A stretch of 64,000 bases of DNA from JBGAPI01 sp044221335 (GTDB lineage Bacteria > Pseudomonadota > Gammaproteobacteria > Xanthomonadales > Ahniellaceae): positions 4,568 to 68,567 of the forward strand of contig JBGAPI010000027.1 in NCBI GenBank assembly GCA_044221335.1. The letters run 5' to 3'. A program made the position numbers and the translations under genes. The notes beneath the pieces were generated by a model. The model saw only the letters and a list, made by a program, of their open reading frames with translations, was not told the origin of the DNA and did no database searches. Every line of letters begins with the position of its first letter. Positions within the stretch are counted from its first letter, which is position 1. Positions 9,880 to 18,914 of this stretch are shown piece by piece.

Positions 9880-11181
9880 ATGCCCTCGTCCTCCCTCGCC
9901 CACCTGGTCCTCGTCCTGTTCGCCATCGCCTACCTGCTGGTGATCCTCGAACACAGGCTGGCCCTTCGGAAATCCGTGCCGGTGACCCTCGCCGCCGCCT
10001 TGATCTGGGGCCTGCTGGCGCTCGGCAGTCACGACGATCCGATCGCGCTGGCGAAGATCAGGGCCGCGTTCGACCACGTGTTCGGCGACTTCGCGCAGCT
10101 GTTCTTCTTCCTGATCGCCGCCATGACCTATGTCAGCGCGATGAGCGAGCGCAACGTGTTCGAGGCGCTGCGCGCCGAGCTGACCCGGCGCGACCTCGGC
10201 TTCCGGCAGCTGTTCTGGATCACCGGTGTCGCCGCGTTCTTCCTTTCGGCCGTGCTCGACAACCTGACCACGGCGCTGATCATGTCCGGCGTGATCCTCG
10301 CGGTCGGACACGGCAACGCGCGCTTCGTCTCGCTGGCCTTCGTCAACCTGGTGGTCGCGGCGAACGCCGGCGGCGCGTTCAGCGCGTTCGGCGACATCAC
10401 CACCCTGATGGCCTGGCAGGCCGGCAAGGGCGGCTTCTTCGACTTCTTCGCGTTGTTCCTGCCGGCGGCGGTGAATTTCCTGGTACCGGCGATGCTGCTG
10501 CACTTCGCCGTGCCGGATCTCCGTCCGCCGCGTGGCCGCGACGATGCCGACCTGAAGACCGGCGCGCTCGGGATCTGCCTGCTGTTCGGCATCACCATCG
10601 CCATCACCGTGATCTGCCAGCACCGTTTCGGATTGCCGGCCGTCTTCGGGATGATGACCGGACTCGCACTGCTCAAGGTCTATGCGCGGCTCATCGTCCA
10701 CCGCGAACGGCGCCGCCAGGCGGAAGGCGAGCTGTTCGACGTGTTCCGGCTGATCGCGAACGCGGAGTGGGACACGCTGCTGTTCTTCTTCGGCGTTCTG
10801 CTCTGCGTCGGCGGACTCGCCGCGGTCGGCTGGCTCGAGTTCGCGACCCAGGCGCTGTTCGGCACGCATGGCGTGACGGCAGGCAACGTGGTGCTGGGCG
10901 TGCTGTCGGCCGTCGTCGACAACATCCCGATCATGTACGCGGTGCTGAAGATGGATCCCCCGATGAGCCCAGGCGACTGGCTGACCATCACGCTCACCAC
11001 CGGCGTCGGTGGCAGCCTGCTGTCGATCGGCTCGGCCGCCGGCGTCGCGCTGATGGGGGCCTCGCGCGGCCAGTACACCTTCGTCTCGCATCTGCGCTGG
11101 TCCTGGGCGGTCGCGCTCGGCTACGCCGCGAGCATCGCCTGCCATTTGTGGTGGAATGCACACCTGTTCCGAACGCACTGA
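9880..11181 (+). CDS. nhaD: NhaD-type Na+/H+ antiporter
   Basis: NhaD antiporters of the ion-transporter superfamily expel Na+ (or Li+) in exchange for protons across the inner membrane. The 433-residue protein is strongly hydrophobic with about 11-12 membrane segments. It contains family-type stretches such as FFLIAAMTYVSAM, SAVLDNLTTALIMSGVI and NAGGAFSAFGDITTLM, in which polar residues interrupt helices, and a matching second-half motif VVDNIPIMYAV. It is followed after 18 bases by the CorC-family gene and so likely shares a transcript with it. Substrate assignment rests on family resemblance. Confidence 0.88.
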   Translation: MPSSSLAHLVLVLFAIAYLLVILEHRLALRKSVPVTLAAALIWGLLALGSHDDPIALAKIRAAFDHVFGDFAQLFFFLIAAMTYVSAMSERNVFEALRAELTRRDLGFRQLFWITGVAAFFLSAVLDNLTTALIMSGVILAVGHGNARFVSLAFVNLVVAANAGGAFSAFGDITTLMAWQAGKGGFFDFFALFLPAAVNFLVPAMLLHFAVPDLRPPRGRDDADLKTGALGICLLFGITIAITVICQHRFGLPAVFGMMTGLALLKVYARLIVHRERRRQAEGELFDVFRLIANAEWDTLLFFFGVLLCVGGLAAVGWLEFATQALFGTHGVTAGNVVLGVLSAVVDNIPIMYAVLKMDPPMSPGDWLTITLTTGVGGSLLSIGSAAGVALMGASRGQYTFVSHLRWSWAVALGYAASIACHLWWNAHLFRTH

Positions 11182-11199
11182 CCGGGTCCATCCGACCGC

Positions 11200-12513
11200 A
11201 TGACCTCCAAGATCGCCCTCGTCCTCGGGCTCATCCTGCTGAACGGCTTCTTCGTGCTCGCCGAGATGGCGGTGATCACCGCCCGCCGCTCGCGCCTGCG
11301 CCAGGCCGCCGCCACGTCGCGGCGCGCCGCGACCGCGCTGGAACTGGCCGAGCGGCCGGAGCACTTCCTGTCGTCCGTGCAGTTCTGGATCACGCTGCTG
11401 TCGATCCTGACCGGCTTCCTCGGCGGCGAGTCGATCGCCGACGAGGTGCAGGAGTGGCTCGGCCCGAATGCCGCGCTCGGCCACTACATCAAGCCGCTCA
11501 GCATCGTCGCCTCGGTCGGATCGATCACGCTGCTGCAGGTGATCCTGGGCGAACTGGTACCGAAGCGGATCGCGATCGTCCACGCGGAGAAGATCGCGAT
11601 CGCGGTGGCGGTGCCGATGAAGCTGCTGACCGTCTCGGCCAAGCCCTTCGTCATGTTCCTGTCGGGCTGCACCAATGTGCTCCTGAAACTGACCGGTCTC
11701 ACGACCGACCGCAAGGACGAAGTCTCGGAGGAAGAGATCCGGCACCTGGTGGCGGAAGGCGCCGAGCAGGGCGTGATCGACCGCCAGGAGCACAACATGC
11801 TGAACCGGGTGCTGGCGCTCGGCGACCGCACCGCGGCCAGCCTGATGACGCCGCGCACCCGCATCACCTGGCTCGACGCGGCGACCTCGGTCGAGGAGAA
11901 CCTCGCGCTGATGCGTACGACGCCGCACTCGCGCTACCCGGTCTGCCGCGGGAGCGACAAGGACGTGCTCGGCATCTTCGACCTCAAGCACGTCGTGGCG
12001 AATTTCCAGCCGGGCGCGCTGCCGGAGCTGTTCAACCACCTCGCGCCGGCGGTCTACGTGCCGGAGACCGCGCGTGCAGCCCACCTGCTCGAGACCCTGC
12101 GCGACGAGGAGGCCACCATGGCGCTGGTGGTCGACGAGTACGGCGACATCGTCGGCATGGTCACCCTGAACGACCTGATGCTGGCGATCTACGGCAAGCT
12201 CGGCTCCGCGACCGGCGAACTCACCAGTTCGGCCGTGGTGCAGCGGGCCGACGGCAGCTGGCTGGTCGACGGCGCCCTCGGCGTCGACGACCTGCGTCAG
12301 CTGCTCGGCATCGACAAGCTGCCGCTGGAGACAGAGCAGGAGTTCCATACCGCCGCCGGGCTGATGTTTGCCCGCTTCGGGCGCATCCCCGAGGTTGGCG
12401 AGGCCTTCGAGGCCGCCGGCTTCCGCTTCGAGGTGATCGACCTCGACGGCGCACGTATCGACAAGCTGCTGGTCGCGCCGCTGGCACCGGCGGCGGCCGA
12501 GCAGGACGCGTGA
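11200..12513 (+). CDS. CNNM/CorC-family protein (DUF21, CBS pair, CorC_HlyC domain)
   Basis: Proteins of this kind are inner-membrane proteins linked to magnesium/cobalt efflux and often mislabelled hemolysins. The 437-residue protein has a DUF21 membrane domain (about 1-190, starting LNGFFVLAEMAVITARRSRL). Two CBS domains follow at about 200-325 (MTPRTRITWLDA...; MALVVDEYGDIVGMVTLNDLM). A C-terminal transporter-associated domain (about 340-425, WLVDGALGVDDLRQLLGI...) completes it. The stop overlaps the GTG start of the next gene by four bases. The transported ion cannot be read from the sequence. Confidence 0.88.
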   Translation: MTSKIALVLGLILLNGFFVLAEMAVITARRSRLRQAAATSRRAATALELAERPEHFLSSVQFWITLLSILTGFLGGESIADEVQEWLGPNAALGHYIKPLSIVASVGSITLLQVILGELVPKRIAIVHAEKIAIAVAVPMKLLTVSAKPFVMFLSGCTNVLLKLTGLTTDRKDEVSEEEIRHLVAEGAEQGVIDRQEHNMLNRVLALGDRTAASLMTPRTRITWLDAATSVEENLALMRTTPHSRYPVCRGSDKDVLGIFDLKHVVANFQPGALPELFNHLAPAVYVPETARAAHLLETLRDEEATMALVVDEYGDIVGMVTLNDLMLAIYGKLGSATGELTSSAVVQRADGSWLVDGALGVDDLRQLLGIDKLPLETEQEFHTAAGLMFARFGRIPEVGEAFEAAGFRFEVIDLDGARIDKLLVAPLAPAAAEQDA

Positions 12514-13178
12514 GCGAGCTCGACCCGGAGCCGACGCCTGGCGCGCCGGCCCCGAATAGCGGCGCCGCCGGCGACGACGAGCTCGCGTTCGAACGGGTGT
12601 CGCTGCTGCTGCATCGCCTCGCCGATCGCGCCGGCGACTCCACCATCGCTCTCGGCACCCTCGCCGACGACTTCGGTCGCCGCGCGTTCGGCCTGCTGAC
12701 GTTCTTCGCCGCCCTGCCCTGCTTCATCCCATCGCCGGCTCTGGTCGGACTCGTGTCCGGCGCGGTCCTGATCCTGCTCGGCCTGCAGATGCTGATCGGC
12801 CGCGCGCAACCCTGGCTGCCGCAGCGCTGGCGTCGCCAGGGCGTCTCCGGCACGACGCTGAAGCGCTGGCTGGTCCGCGCCGAGCGCTGGTTCACCCGCC
12901 TGGAACGGATCACCCGCCCGCGCTGGCCCCGGCTGCACACCCGCGGCGCGCTGCGCTTCAGCGGCCTGCTGCTGGTCGGCCTCGCGGTCGCGATCGCACT
13001 GCCGATCCCGCTCACCAACTACCCCTTCGGCCTGGTCGCGGTGATCTACGCGATCGCCCTGATCGAGGAGGACGGTCTGCTGCTGGTCGGCGCCTGGCTG
13101 CTGGCGGCGGTGGTCATCGCCGTGTCGAGCGAGGCGCTGCAGAAGTTCGTCCAAGTCGTGGTGGGGTGGTTGGCGTAG
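12510..13178 (+). CDS. ExoD-family membrane protein
   Basis: The family is named after Rhizobium ExoD, involved in exopolysaccharide synthesis, but its biochemical role is unclear. The 222-residue protein has a polar N-terminus, then the family segment LGTLADDFGRRAFGLLTFFAALPCFIPSP. Three or four membrane helices follow, including LLVGLAVAIALPIPLTNYPFG. The GTG start overlaps the previous stop as GTGA, implying translational coupling with the CorC-family gene. The TAG stop is the TAG of a GTAG palindromic repeat. Confidence 0.85.
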   Translation: MSELDPEPTPGAPAPNSGAAGDDELAFERVSLLLHRLADRAGDSTIALGTLADDFGRRAFGLLTFFAALPCFIPSPALVGLVSGAVLILLGLQMLIGRAQPWLPQRWRRQGVSGTTLKRWLVRAERWFTRLERITRPRWPRLHTRGALRFSGLLLVGLAVAIALPIPLTNYPFGLVAVIYAIALIEEDGLLLVGAWLLAAVVIAVSSEALQKFVQVVVGWLA

Positions 13179-13195
13179 GGCGGGCACTGCCCGCC
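13175..13195 (+). repeat. GTAG palindrome supplying the exoD-like stop codon
   Basis: GTAG is followed by GGCGGGCACTGCCCGCC, a perfect palindrome around a central base. The TAG (13176-13178) is the in-frame stop of the upstream gene. Confidence 0.9.
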
Positions 13196-13238
13196 GACGC
13201 GATGCGCCGCGTCGGCCGGCTTCGGAATAGCCGCTCTC

Positions 13239-13259
13239 GTAGGGCGGGCACTGCCCGCC
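13239..13259 (+). repeat. GTAG palindrome, second copy
   Basis: This is an identical 21-base unit 64 bases after the previous one and in the same orientation, within the non-coding gap between the ExoD-like gene and bolA. Confidence 0.9.
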
Positions 13260-13360
13260 GGCGCGATACGCCTCGTCGACCCGTTCTTGAACAGGACACA
13301 GGGTCCTGCTGCTTCGAGGCGCGCATCCAGCGCGCGATCCTGCCGGAACGCCAAGGCACT

Positions 13361-13387
13361 GGGTTGCTTCGCTGCGCTCGCAATGAC
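13361..13387. repeat. Single arm of the CATTGCGAG repeat family
   Basis: One arm (on the opposite strand CATTGCGAGCGCAGCGAAGC) matches the arms of the paired elements at 29794, 45663 and 60795. The second arm is not recognisable here, so this is a decayed or half copy. Confidence 0.75.
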
Positions 13388-13458
13388 CGGATTGCGCCCT
13401 TGCCGAGCCTTGGGCCCTGCGCGTGATTCCTCCGCCGGCCGACGAAGCGCCCCGCGCC

Positions 13459-13479
13459 GGCGGCCAATGGCCGCCCTAC
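13459..13479 (-). repeat. GTAG palindrome supplying the bolA stop codon
   Basis: On the minus strand GTAG is followed by GGCGGCCATTGGCCGCC, a perfect palindrome around one base. TAG (13478-13476) is the bolA stop. The palindrome core differs from the exoD-end copy but the layout is the same. Confidence 0.88.
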
Positions 13480-13736
13480 GAAGCTCGGATGGCCAGCGCG
13501 TGGATGTCCGTCTGCATCAGGTCCCCGACCGCCTCGTAGACCTTGCGGTGCTTCGCCAGCGGCGACAGGCCGGCAAACGCCGGACTCGCGATCACCACGG
13601 TGAAGTGCCCGCGGCCGTCGCGCGCGCCCTCATGGCCGGCATGCTTGTGGCTGTCGTCGAAGATCTCGAGGGACGTCGGCGCCAGCGCCACTTCGAGTCG
13701 CTGGCGGATGCGGTGGATGCGGTCGGAGTGGCTCAT
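13476..13736 (-). CDS. bolA: BolA family protein
   Basis: BolA proteins work with monothiol glutaredoxins in iron-sulfur and redox regulation, and BolA of E. coli affects cell shape under stress. The 86-residue protein has the standard layout: an N-terminal helix (MSHSDRIHRIRQRLEVAL), the DDSHKHAGH histidine segment, then HFTVVIASPAFAGLSPLAKHR and the closing DLMQTDIHALAI. It is downstream of the RCC1-type gene on the same strand with a 113-base gap. Confidence 0.92.
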   Translation of the reverse strand: MSHSDRIHRIRQRLEVALAPTSLEIFDDSHKHAGHEGARDGRGHFTVVIASPAFAGLSPLAKHRKVYEAVGDLMQTDIHALAIRAS

Positions 13737-13849
13737 CGACGTCGTCTCGGCGGTTGCGCGGTGGCGCGCCGGGTCGGGCGCCGTGATGCCGAAGTCTAGG
13801 ACAACTCCCGCGTGCCACCGCGGTCCGTGCACGGCGTAGCTGCGCCGGT

Positions 13850-16800
13850 TCATTCGAGAATCGCCGCCACGATGCCGGCCGCGCGAGCCACATCCTCGAA
13901 GCCGTCCTTGAACAGACCGGAGCCGACGATCGCGTCGCTGTCGGTGGCGCCGTTGTCGGACGGCGTGGTCTCGATGACTCCCGCCGGCGCGGTGATGCCG
14001 ACGGTGTTGTCCACGAAGCCGCTGCTGCCGGGAGCGAGCGTCGCCATCAGCTCGTAGCGCAGGTACGTGAAGCCGCGAAAGCTGACGCCGAGATCGATGT
14101 CGCCGGTTCCCGTCGTCGGCTCCGGACAGGTCATGGTCGACTGCGCCTGGTTGCACATCCACGTCGCACCGGTCAGCGCCGCCGGCAGCGCATCGGTCAG
14201 CCGCGCGCCGACGATCTCGAAGCTTCCGGTGTTGCTCACCACGATCGAATACACCGTCGAAATGCCGACGACCTGGCGATCGGTGTGGTTGTCGATCGCG
14301 ATCGCGAGGTCCACGCCGGGCAGCGTGCGCAAGGTCGCCTGCTTCGGTGTCGACGTGTCGATGCCGCCGTGGTCGGTGCCGCCGCTGTCGCGCGCCGTCA
14401 CTTCGAGGATGACATTGCCGAGCGCGCCGCCGGTGACGAAGTGCAGCGCGCCGGCGCTGTCGATGGTCGGCGGGCTGATCAGTACATTGCGCGGGTCGCT
14501 GACGACGCGGACCGACCACGCCACCAGGCTCTGGCGGGCGTCCTCGTCCGGCGGCCCGAAATCGGCCACGGCGAAGTGATCGACGGTCTGCGCGCCGGAG
14601 GACGTGGCACGGTCGGGAATCGGCGCCAGCGTGACCGTCGGCGCGTCGTTGACCGGGTTCACCACGATGGTGAGCGTGTCCATGCTGGTGCAGTTCTGGT
14701 TCGGCGGGGTCGACGGACCGTCGTCGCACGCGCGGAAACTGACCATGGCGCTGCCGTTGGCGTCCGCGGCGGGCTGGAAGTCGAGCGTGCCGTCGGCGGC
14801 GAGCGTCGGCGCGATCGCGAACAGCGCCGGCAGGTCGATGCCGGTGATCTCGAAATGCACGGTCTGTCCCTGCTCGTCGGACTCGCCCGGCGGACCGGCG
14901 GAGATGGCCGTCGCCCAGGAGAGCGTCGTGCGACCGCTGTCCTCGTCGACCGTGACGACGTCGCCGCCTTCGTAGCGCGGCGGATCGTTGACGGGCGTCA
15001 CGAGGACCCCGAGTTCCGCGATCGCGCTGGCGCCCGGCGGGTCGGTCACCCGGACGCGGGTGGTGATGCTGCCCGGCGCGTTGTAGCGGCAGGTGTAGGA
15101 GGCCGACGACGACGGTCCCGATTCGTAGTTGCCGTCGCCGTTGCAGTCGAACTCGAAGGTGAGGAAGGCCGACGACTCGGCGTCGTCGGCCTCGACCTGG
15201 ATGACGAGATCGTGCCCCTCGGCGAGCGCCGCACCCGGCGGAACGACGAAATTGATCACTGGCGTGTCGTTCGCGAACTGCGCCGCCACGGCGAGGTCGG
15301 CGCGGACGCTGGTGTCGGTGCGGACGCTGCTCGGCAGGCCGTCGCTCCAGCCGGCGAAGTGCCAGTGGTCGTCGGCGACGGCGGTCACCGGCTGGCCATT
15401 GGCGCCCGGCGCAAGGGTCTGCGGCGAGGGTCCTTCCACCCGGCCGTGCGCGCCCGCCGTGTAGGTGAGCACGAAGCCCAGCAGCGGCGTGTCGGTGACA
15501 TCGACCGGCGTCGTCGCAGTGCCTGGTACGGCTCGACCGAGCTGCCCGACCACGTTCCAGCCCCAGCACTTCGCGGCGCCGCCCGGCTGCATCGCGCAGC
15601 TGTGTCCGCCGGCGCTGGCGAACGTCGCCGAGTCCATGCCGGCAACCTGCACCGGCGATGCGCGCAGGACGTAGGTCCCGTCGCCGTCCTGCCCGAGATA
15701 GTTGTTGCCCCAGCACCATCCCTTCCCGGCACCGTCGGTCGCGCAGCTGTGCTGGAAGCCGGCGGCGATCGACGAGATCCCGAGGAGGCCCGGAACGCCC
15801 TGCGGCGTGGCGACGCTGCCGAAATTGCCGGCACCCAGCTGGCCGAGACTGCCGTTGCCCCAGCAGCGCGCCGTGCCGTCCGCCACCACGGCGCAGGTGT
15901 GCAGGTCGCCGGTCGACAGAGCGACCGCGTTGGTGATGCCGACGACGTCGGCCGGAACGGGCTGCGACAGGCTGGTGCCGCCACGGCCGAGCTGACCGAA
16001 GCTGTTGCGCCCCCAGCACTTGATCGTGCCGTTGCCGATCAATGCGCAGGTATGGCCGTAGCCGGCATGCACGTCGATCGCGCCGCTCACGCCGCCGACG
16101 ACGACCGGTGTCGCTCGCGTGGTGGTGGTGCCGTCGCCGAGCTGGCCGAAGGCGTTGCTTCCCCAGCAGCGCACGCCGCCGTCGGCGAGGACCGCACAGG
16201 CGTGGCCGTCGCCGGTGCCGACCGCGACGGCATTGCTGATCCCGAGCACGTTGACCGGTGTGCCGCTGTGGGAGAAGCCACCGTTGCCGAGGTTGGCGAA
16301 ATCGCCCTTCCCCCAGCACTGCACGGAGCCGCCACTGAGGACGGCGCAGGAGAACTGGTGTCCGGCGGAAAGCGCGGCGACGGCGCCGCCGAGGCCGGCC
16401 GTCGGACGCAGGATCGGGCCGCTGTCGCTGGCCGCGGTGGTGCCGATGCCGAGTGCGCCGAAGCTGTTGTTGCCCCAGCAGGACACGCCGCTGCCGATGA
16501 TCGCGCAGCTGTGGTTGTAGCCCGCCGCGATCTTCGTCGCGCCGGACAGGCCGACGACGTCGAGCGCCGTCGGGCTGGTCCCCGGCGCGCCGTTGCCGAG
16601 CGCGCCGTCGACGCTCGTGCCCCAGCAGTGCAGCTTCGCGTCGGACGTCGCGGCGCAGGTATAGCCGTTGCCGGTCGCGATCGCGGTCGCCTGGGTCAGT
16701 CCGCTGACCGCCACCGGCATCGAGCTCGACGCGGTGCCGCCGGTGCCGAGCTGGCCACCGCCGTTGTAGCCCCAGCACGACACCGTGCCGTTGCTGACGA

Positions 16801-17725
16801 TCGCGCAGGTGTGCGCCCCGATACCGGCCGACGAGCCGCCGCCGGCGAGTGCCAGGGCGGGTCCGAGAAAGCCGACGCCGACCGGAACGTTGCTGGACGT
16901 CGTGCTGCCGTTGCCCAGCTGCCCCTGGCCATTGCTCCCCCAGCACTTCACGGCTCCGCCCGCGAGCAGTGCGCAGGCGTGTTCGCTGCCCGAAGCCAGC
17001 GCGCTGGCACCACTGATCCCGACGACATCGACGGGCGTCGGACTCGAGGTGTTCGTCCCATCGCCGAGCTGGCCGAGCTGATTGCGTCCCCAGCACTTCA
17101 TCGCGCCGGTCGACAGCAGCGCGCAGGCGTGCTGGAAGCCGATCGCGACCCGCACCGCGTTGCCGATGCCGACGACGTCCACCGGCGACGACCGGTTCGT
17201 CGTGCTGCCGTCGCCCAACTGGCCCTGGTCGTTCCGTCCCCAGCATTTCACGCCACCGCTGCCGAGCACCGCGCAGGTCGTGCCGGCGCCGGCGGCGATC
17301 CAGGTCGCTCCCGCAAGACTGGCGACATCCGCCGGCGCATTGGTGATGGTGAAGCCGCCACCGCCAAGCTGCCCGTCCATGCCGTAGCCCCAGCACTTCG
17401 CGGCGCCATTCGCGAGCAGCGCGCAGGAATGGCTGGCGCCCGCCGCGAGCATCGTCGCTCCGGTCAGGTTCACGACCGCCTGCGGCGCGAACGCCGGCAG
17501 CTGCAGGCCGGTGCCGAGCTGGCCGAGGTTGCCATTGCCCCAGCAGGCCGCGCCGCCGCCGGCGGTCAGCGCGCAGGCGTGCATCCAGCCGGTGGCGATG
17601 CTGCCGGTGCCGGTCGGTGGCAGAGCGACATCGGGTCGGGCCGGAGTCGCCGAGCCGGGGTTCCACCCGGCCAGCAGGGCGACGAACGCCAGCGTCTTCC
17701 AGGGTGGCGGGATGCGGATGACCAT
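13850..17725 (-). CDS. Secreted RCC1-repeat protein with DUF11-like C-terminal part
   Basis: The 1291-residue protein begins with a signal peptide (MVIRIPPPWKTLAFVALLAGW). It then carries 14 repeats of about 50 residues, each with a C-W-G core (for example AKCWGYGMDGQLG, IKCWGRNSFGQLG), the pattern of RCC1 beta-propellers. Fourteen blades would fit two seven-bladed propellers. After the repeats come an InlB-B-like repeat (LTYTAGAHGRVEG...FAGWSDGL), cadherin/Ig-like segments, a DUF11-type domain (VDLAIAIDNHTDRQVVG...) and a C-terminal LFKDGFED motif. I recall that motif at the ends of secreted Lysobacterales proteins, where it may be a sorting signal. The ATG at 17725 opens the signal peptide. 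The gene is divergent from an ECF sigma factor. Its function is unknown; a surface or extracellular binding role is inferred. Confidence 0.85.
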   Translation of the reverse strand: MVIRIPPPWKTLAFVALLAGWNPGSATPARPDVALPPTGTGSIATGWMHACALTAGGGAACWGNGNLGQLGTGLQLPAFAPQAVVNLTGATMLAAGASHSCALLANGAAKCWGYGMDGQLGGGGFTITNAPADVASLAGATWIAAGAGTTCAVLGSGGVKCWGRNDQGQLGDGSTTNRSSPVDVVGIGNAVRVAIGFQHACALLSTGAMKCWGRNQLGQLGDGTNTSSPTPVDVVGISGASALASGSEHACALLAGGAVKCWGSNGQGQLGNGSTTSSNVPVGVGFLGPALALAGGGSSAGIGAHTCAIVSNGTVSCWGYNGGGQLGTGGTASSSMPVAVSGLTQATAIATGNGYTCAATSDAKLHCWGTSVDGALGNGAPGTSPTALDVVGLSGATKIAAGYNHSCAIIGSGVSCWGNNSFGALGIGTTAASDSGPILRPTAGLGGAVAALSAGHQFSCAVLSGGSVQCWGKGDFANLGNGGFSHSGTPVNVLGISNAVAVGTGDGHACAVLADGGVRCWGSNAFGQLGDGTTTTRATPVVVGGVSGAIDVHAGYGHTCALIGNGTIKCWGRNSFGQLGRGGTSLSQPVPADVVGITNAVALSTGDLHTCAVVADGTARCWGNGSLGQLGAGNFGSVATPQGVPGLLGISSIAAGFQHSCATDGAGKGWCWGNNYLGQDGDGTYVLRASPVQVAGMDSATFASAGGHSCAMQPGGAAKCWGWNVVGQLGRAVPGTATTPVDVTDTPLLGFVLTYTAGAHGRVEGPSPQTLAPGANGQPVTAVADDHWHFAGWSDGLPSSVRTDTSVRADLAVAAQFANDTPVINFVVPPGAALAEGHDLVIQVEADDAESSAFLTFEFDCNGDGNYESGPSSSASYTCRYNAPGSITTRVRVTDPPGASAIAELGVLVTPVNDPPRYEGGDVVTVDEDSGRTTLSWATAISAGPPGESDEQGQTVHFEITGIDLPALFAIAPTLAADGTLDFQPAADANGSAMVSFRACDDGPSTPPNQNCTSMDTLTIVVNPVNDAPTVTLAPIPDRATSSGAQTVDHFAVADFGPPDEDARQSLVAWSVRVVSDPRNVLISPPTIDSAGALHFVTGGALGNVILEVTARDSGGTDHGGIDTSTPKQATLRTLPGVDLAIAIDNHTDRQVVGISTVYSIVVSNTGSFEIVGARLTDALPAALTGATWMCNQAQSTMTCPEPTTGTGDIDLGVSFRGFTYLRYELMATLAPGSSGFVDNTVGITAPAGVIETTPSDNGATDSDAIVGSGLFKDGFEDVARAAGIVAAILE

Positions 17726-17862
17726 CGGGCAGCTCCATCGAACGGCGGGCCCCAGCGACCCGGTCGAAGCAAGCAATCGGACGATCGGATCCGCATCCGA
17801 CATTTTTCTGCAACCGATATGATCCGCCCTTCCGCCGCGACGTCGGCGACCAGGCGCAGTCC

Positions 17863-18441
17863 GTGACCGGCAAGGGAGAAGGCTCCGTGCCGCTGACCCA
17901 GTGGCTGTCGCGCTGGCGCGACGGCGACGGCAAGGCGTTCGCGGCAGTGATCGAAGCGACCTACGACGAGTTGCGCCAGATGGCCGCCCAGCGAATCGCG
18001 CGCGCGCCCGACGCTCGCGGCTCGCCGACGTTCTCGTCGTGCGACCTGCTGAACGAGGCGGTCGCGCGGGTCCTGAAGTCCCAGCCCGATCTCGGCAACC
18101 GCGCGCACTATTTCGCCGTCGTGTCGCTGACCATGCGCGCGATCCTGGTCGATCATGCGCGCGCCCGATCCGCCGACAAGCGCGGCGGCGGCCTCCGGGT
18201 GACCCTGACCGACGGTGCGGCGATCGAGGCCGACGCCTTCGATCTGCTGGCACTGGACCAGGCGCTGGCGCGCCTCGCGGCGATCGACGCGCGTGGCAGC
18301 GAGATCCTCCACCTGAAGTACTTCGCGGGACTGCAGCAGGACGAGATCGCGGCCGTGCTCAGGGTGTCGACGAAGACCGTCGAACGCGACCTGCGCTTCG
18401 CGCGGGCGTGGCTGCAGGAAGTCCTGTCCGGGGCGCGCTGA
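17863..18441 (+). CDS. ECF-type sigma factor (PF07638-like)
   Basis: ECF sigma factors direct RNA polymerase to a small set of promoters. The 192-residue protein has a sigma-2 region (YDELRQMAAQRIARA...DLLNEAVARVL...HYFAVVSLTMRAILVDHARAR) and a sigma-4 helix-turn-helix (SEILHLKYFAGLQQDEIAAVLRVSTKTVERDL). This is the subtype often paired with Ser/Thr kinases. No anti-sigma factor or kinase lies next to it. It is divergent from the RCC1-repeat gene with a 137-base shared promoter region, making that gene its likeliest target. Two GTG starts are possible, 17863 and 17887; the second starts MPLTQWLSRWRDGD, which matches the family better. Confidence 0.85.
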   Translation: MTGKGEGSVPLTQWLSRWRDGDGKAFAAVIEATYDELRQMAAQRIARAPDARGSPTFSSCDLLNEAVARVLKSQPDLGNRAHYFAVVSLTMRAILVDHARARSADKRGGGLRVTLTDGAAIEADAFDLLALDQALARLAAIDARGSEILHLKYFAGLQQDEIAAVLRVSTKTVERDLRFARAWLQEVLSGAR

Positions 18442-18523
18442 GAGCGATTCCGAGGGCGACGGTGCCATGCGGATCCGTCCCGCCGTCACTTCCGACCGGC
18501 CCGCGCGGTGACCGATTCCCGAC

Positions 18524-18586
18524 GCAGGGCGGGCCTTGCCCGCCATCGCCGCAACGCCTCGAAATGGAGGGCAAGGCCCGCCCTGC
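18524..18586. repeat. Inverted pair of GCAG palindromes (REPIN-like)
   Basis: GCAG plus GGCGGGCCTTGCCCGCC (18528-18544) is followed by a short spacer containing ACGCCTCG. An inverted copy at 18566-18586 closes the pair. Two head-out palindromes around a conserved spacer is the layout of REPIN doublets. Confidence 0.8.
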
Positions 18587-18609
18587 TCCGCCATCGGTCC
18601 GCCTCCTTC

Positions 18610-18690
18610 GGCGAGATGGCCGAGCGGTTCAAGGCGCCGATCTTGAAAACCGGCGACGAGCGATCGTCCGTGGGTTGGAATCCTGGAATT
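18610..18690 (+). pseudogene. Broken tRNA-Ser(UGA) copy
   Basis: From 18610 the sequence follows the intact tRNA-Ser 191 bases downstream through the D arm, anticodon loop (CTTGAAA, anticodon TGA) and variable arm. It then fails in the T arm (GTGGG TTGGAAT CCTGG instead of a closed stem) and has no matching acceptor 3' strand. One pair of the anticodon stem is also lost. Flanking GAATTCC/GGAATTCCC words follow. It reads as a truncated tRNA duplicate. Confidence 0.8.
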
Positions 18691-18800
18691 CCGCTGCGCG
18701 AGCGCCGGGAATTCCCGAAGTGCTTCCTACCCCCTCCCCGAACATCGGGGAGGGAGCGAGCGCGCACGGTCCGCTTCGCCGCTATGATTCCGCCCCCTTC

Positions 18801-18888
18801 GGAGAGATGGCCGAGCGGTTTAAGGCACCGGTCTTGAAAACCGGCGACGAGCAATCGTCCGTGGGTTCGAATCCCACTCTCTCCGCCA
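18801..18888 (+). tRNA. tRNA-Ser(UGA)
   Basis: The acceptor arms GGAGAGA (18801-18807) and TCTCTCC (18878-18884) pair fully. The loop CTTGAAA gives anticodon UGA, the long variable arm is typical of serine tRNA, and the T loop is TTCGAAT. G73 and an encoded CCA complete the 3' end. TATGAT at 18783-18788 is a well-placed -10 box for it. Confidence 0.96.
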
Positions 18889-18914
18889 ACTTCAGTCTCC
18901 TTGCGAGGGAGTCC

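Noticed and set aside
7603..12348. Open frame of about 1580 codons on the minus strand across dcp, nhaD and the CorC-family gene
   Set aside because: It is antisense to three convincing genes, its composition is His/Arg/Val/Gly-rich, and it shows no recognisable fold.
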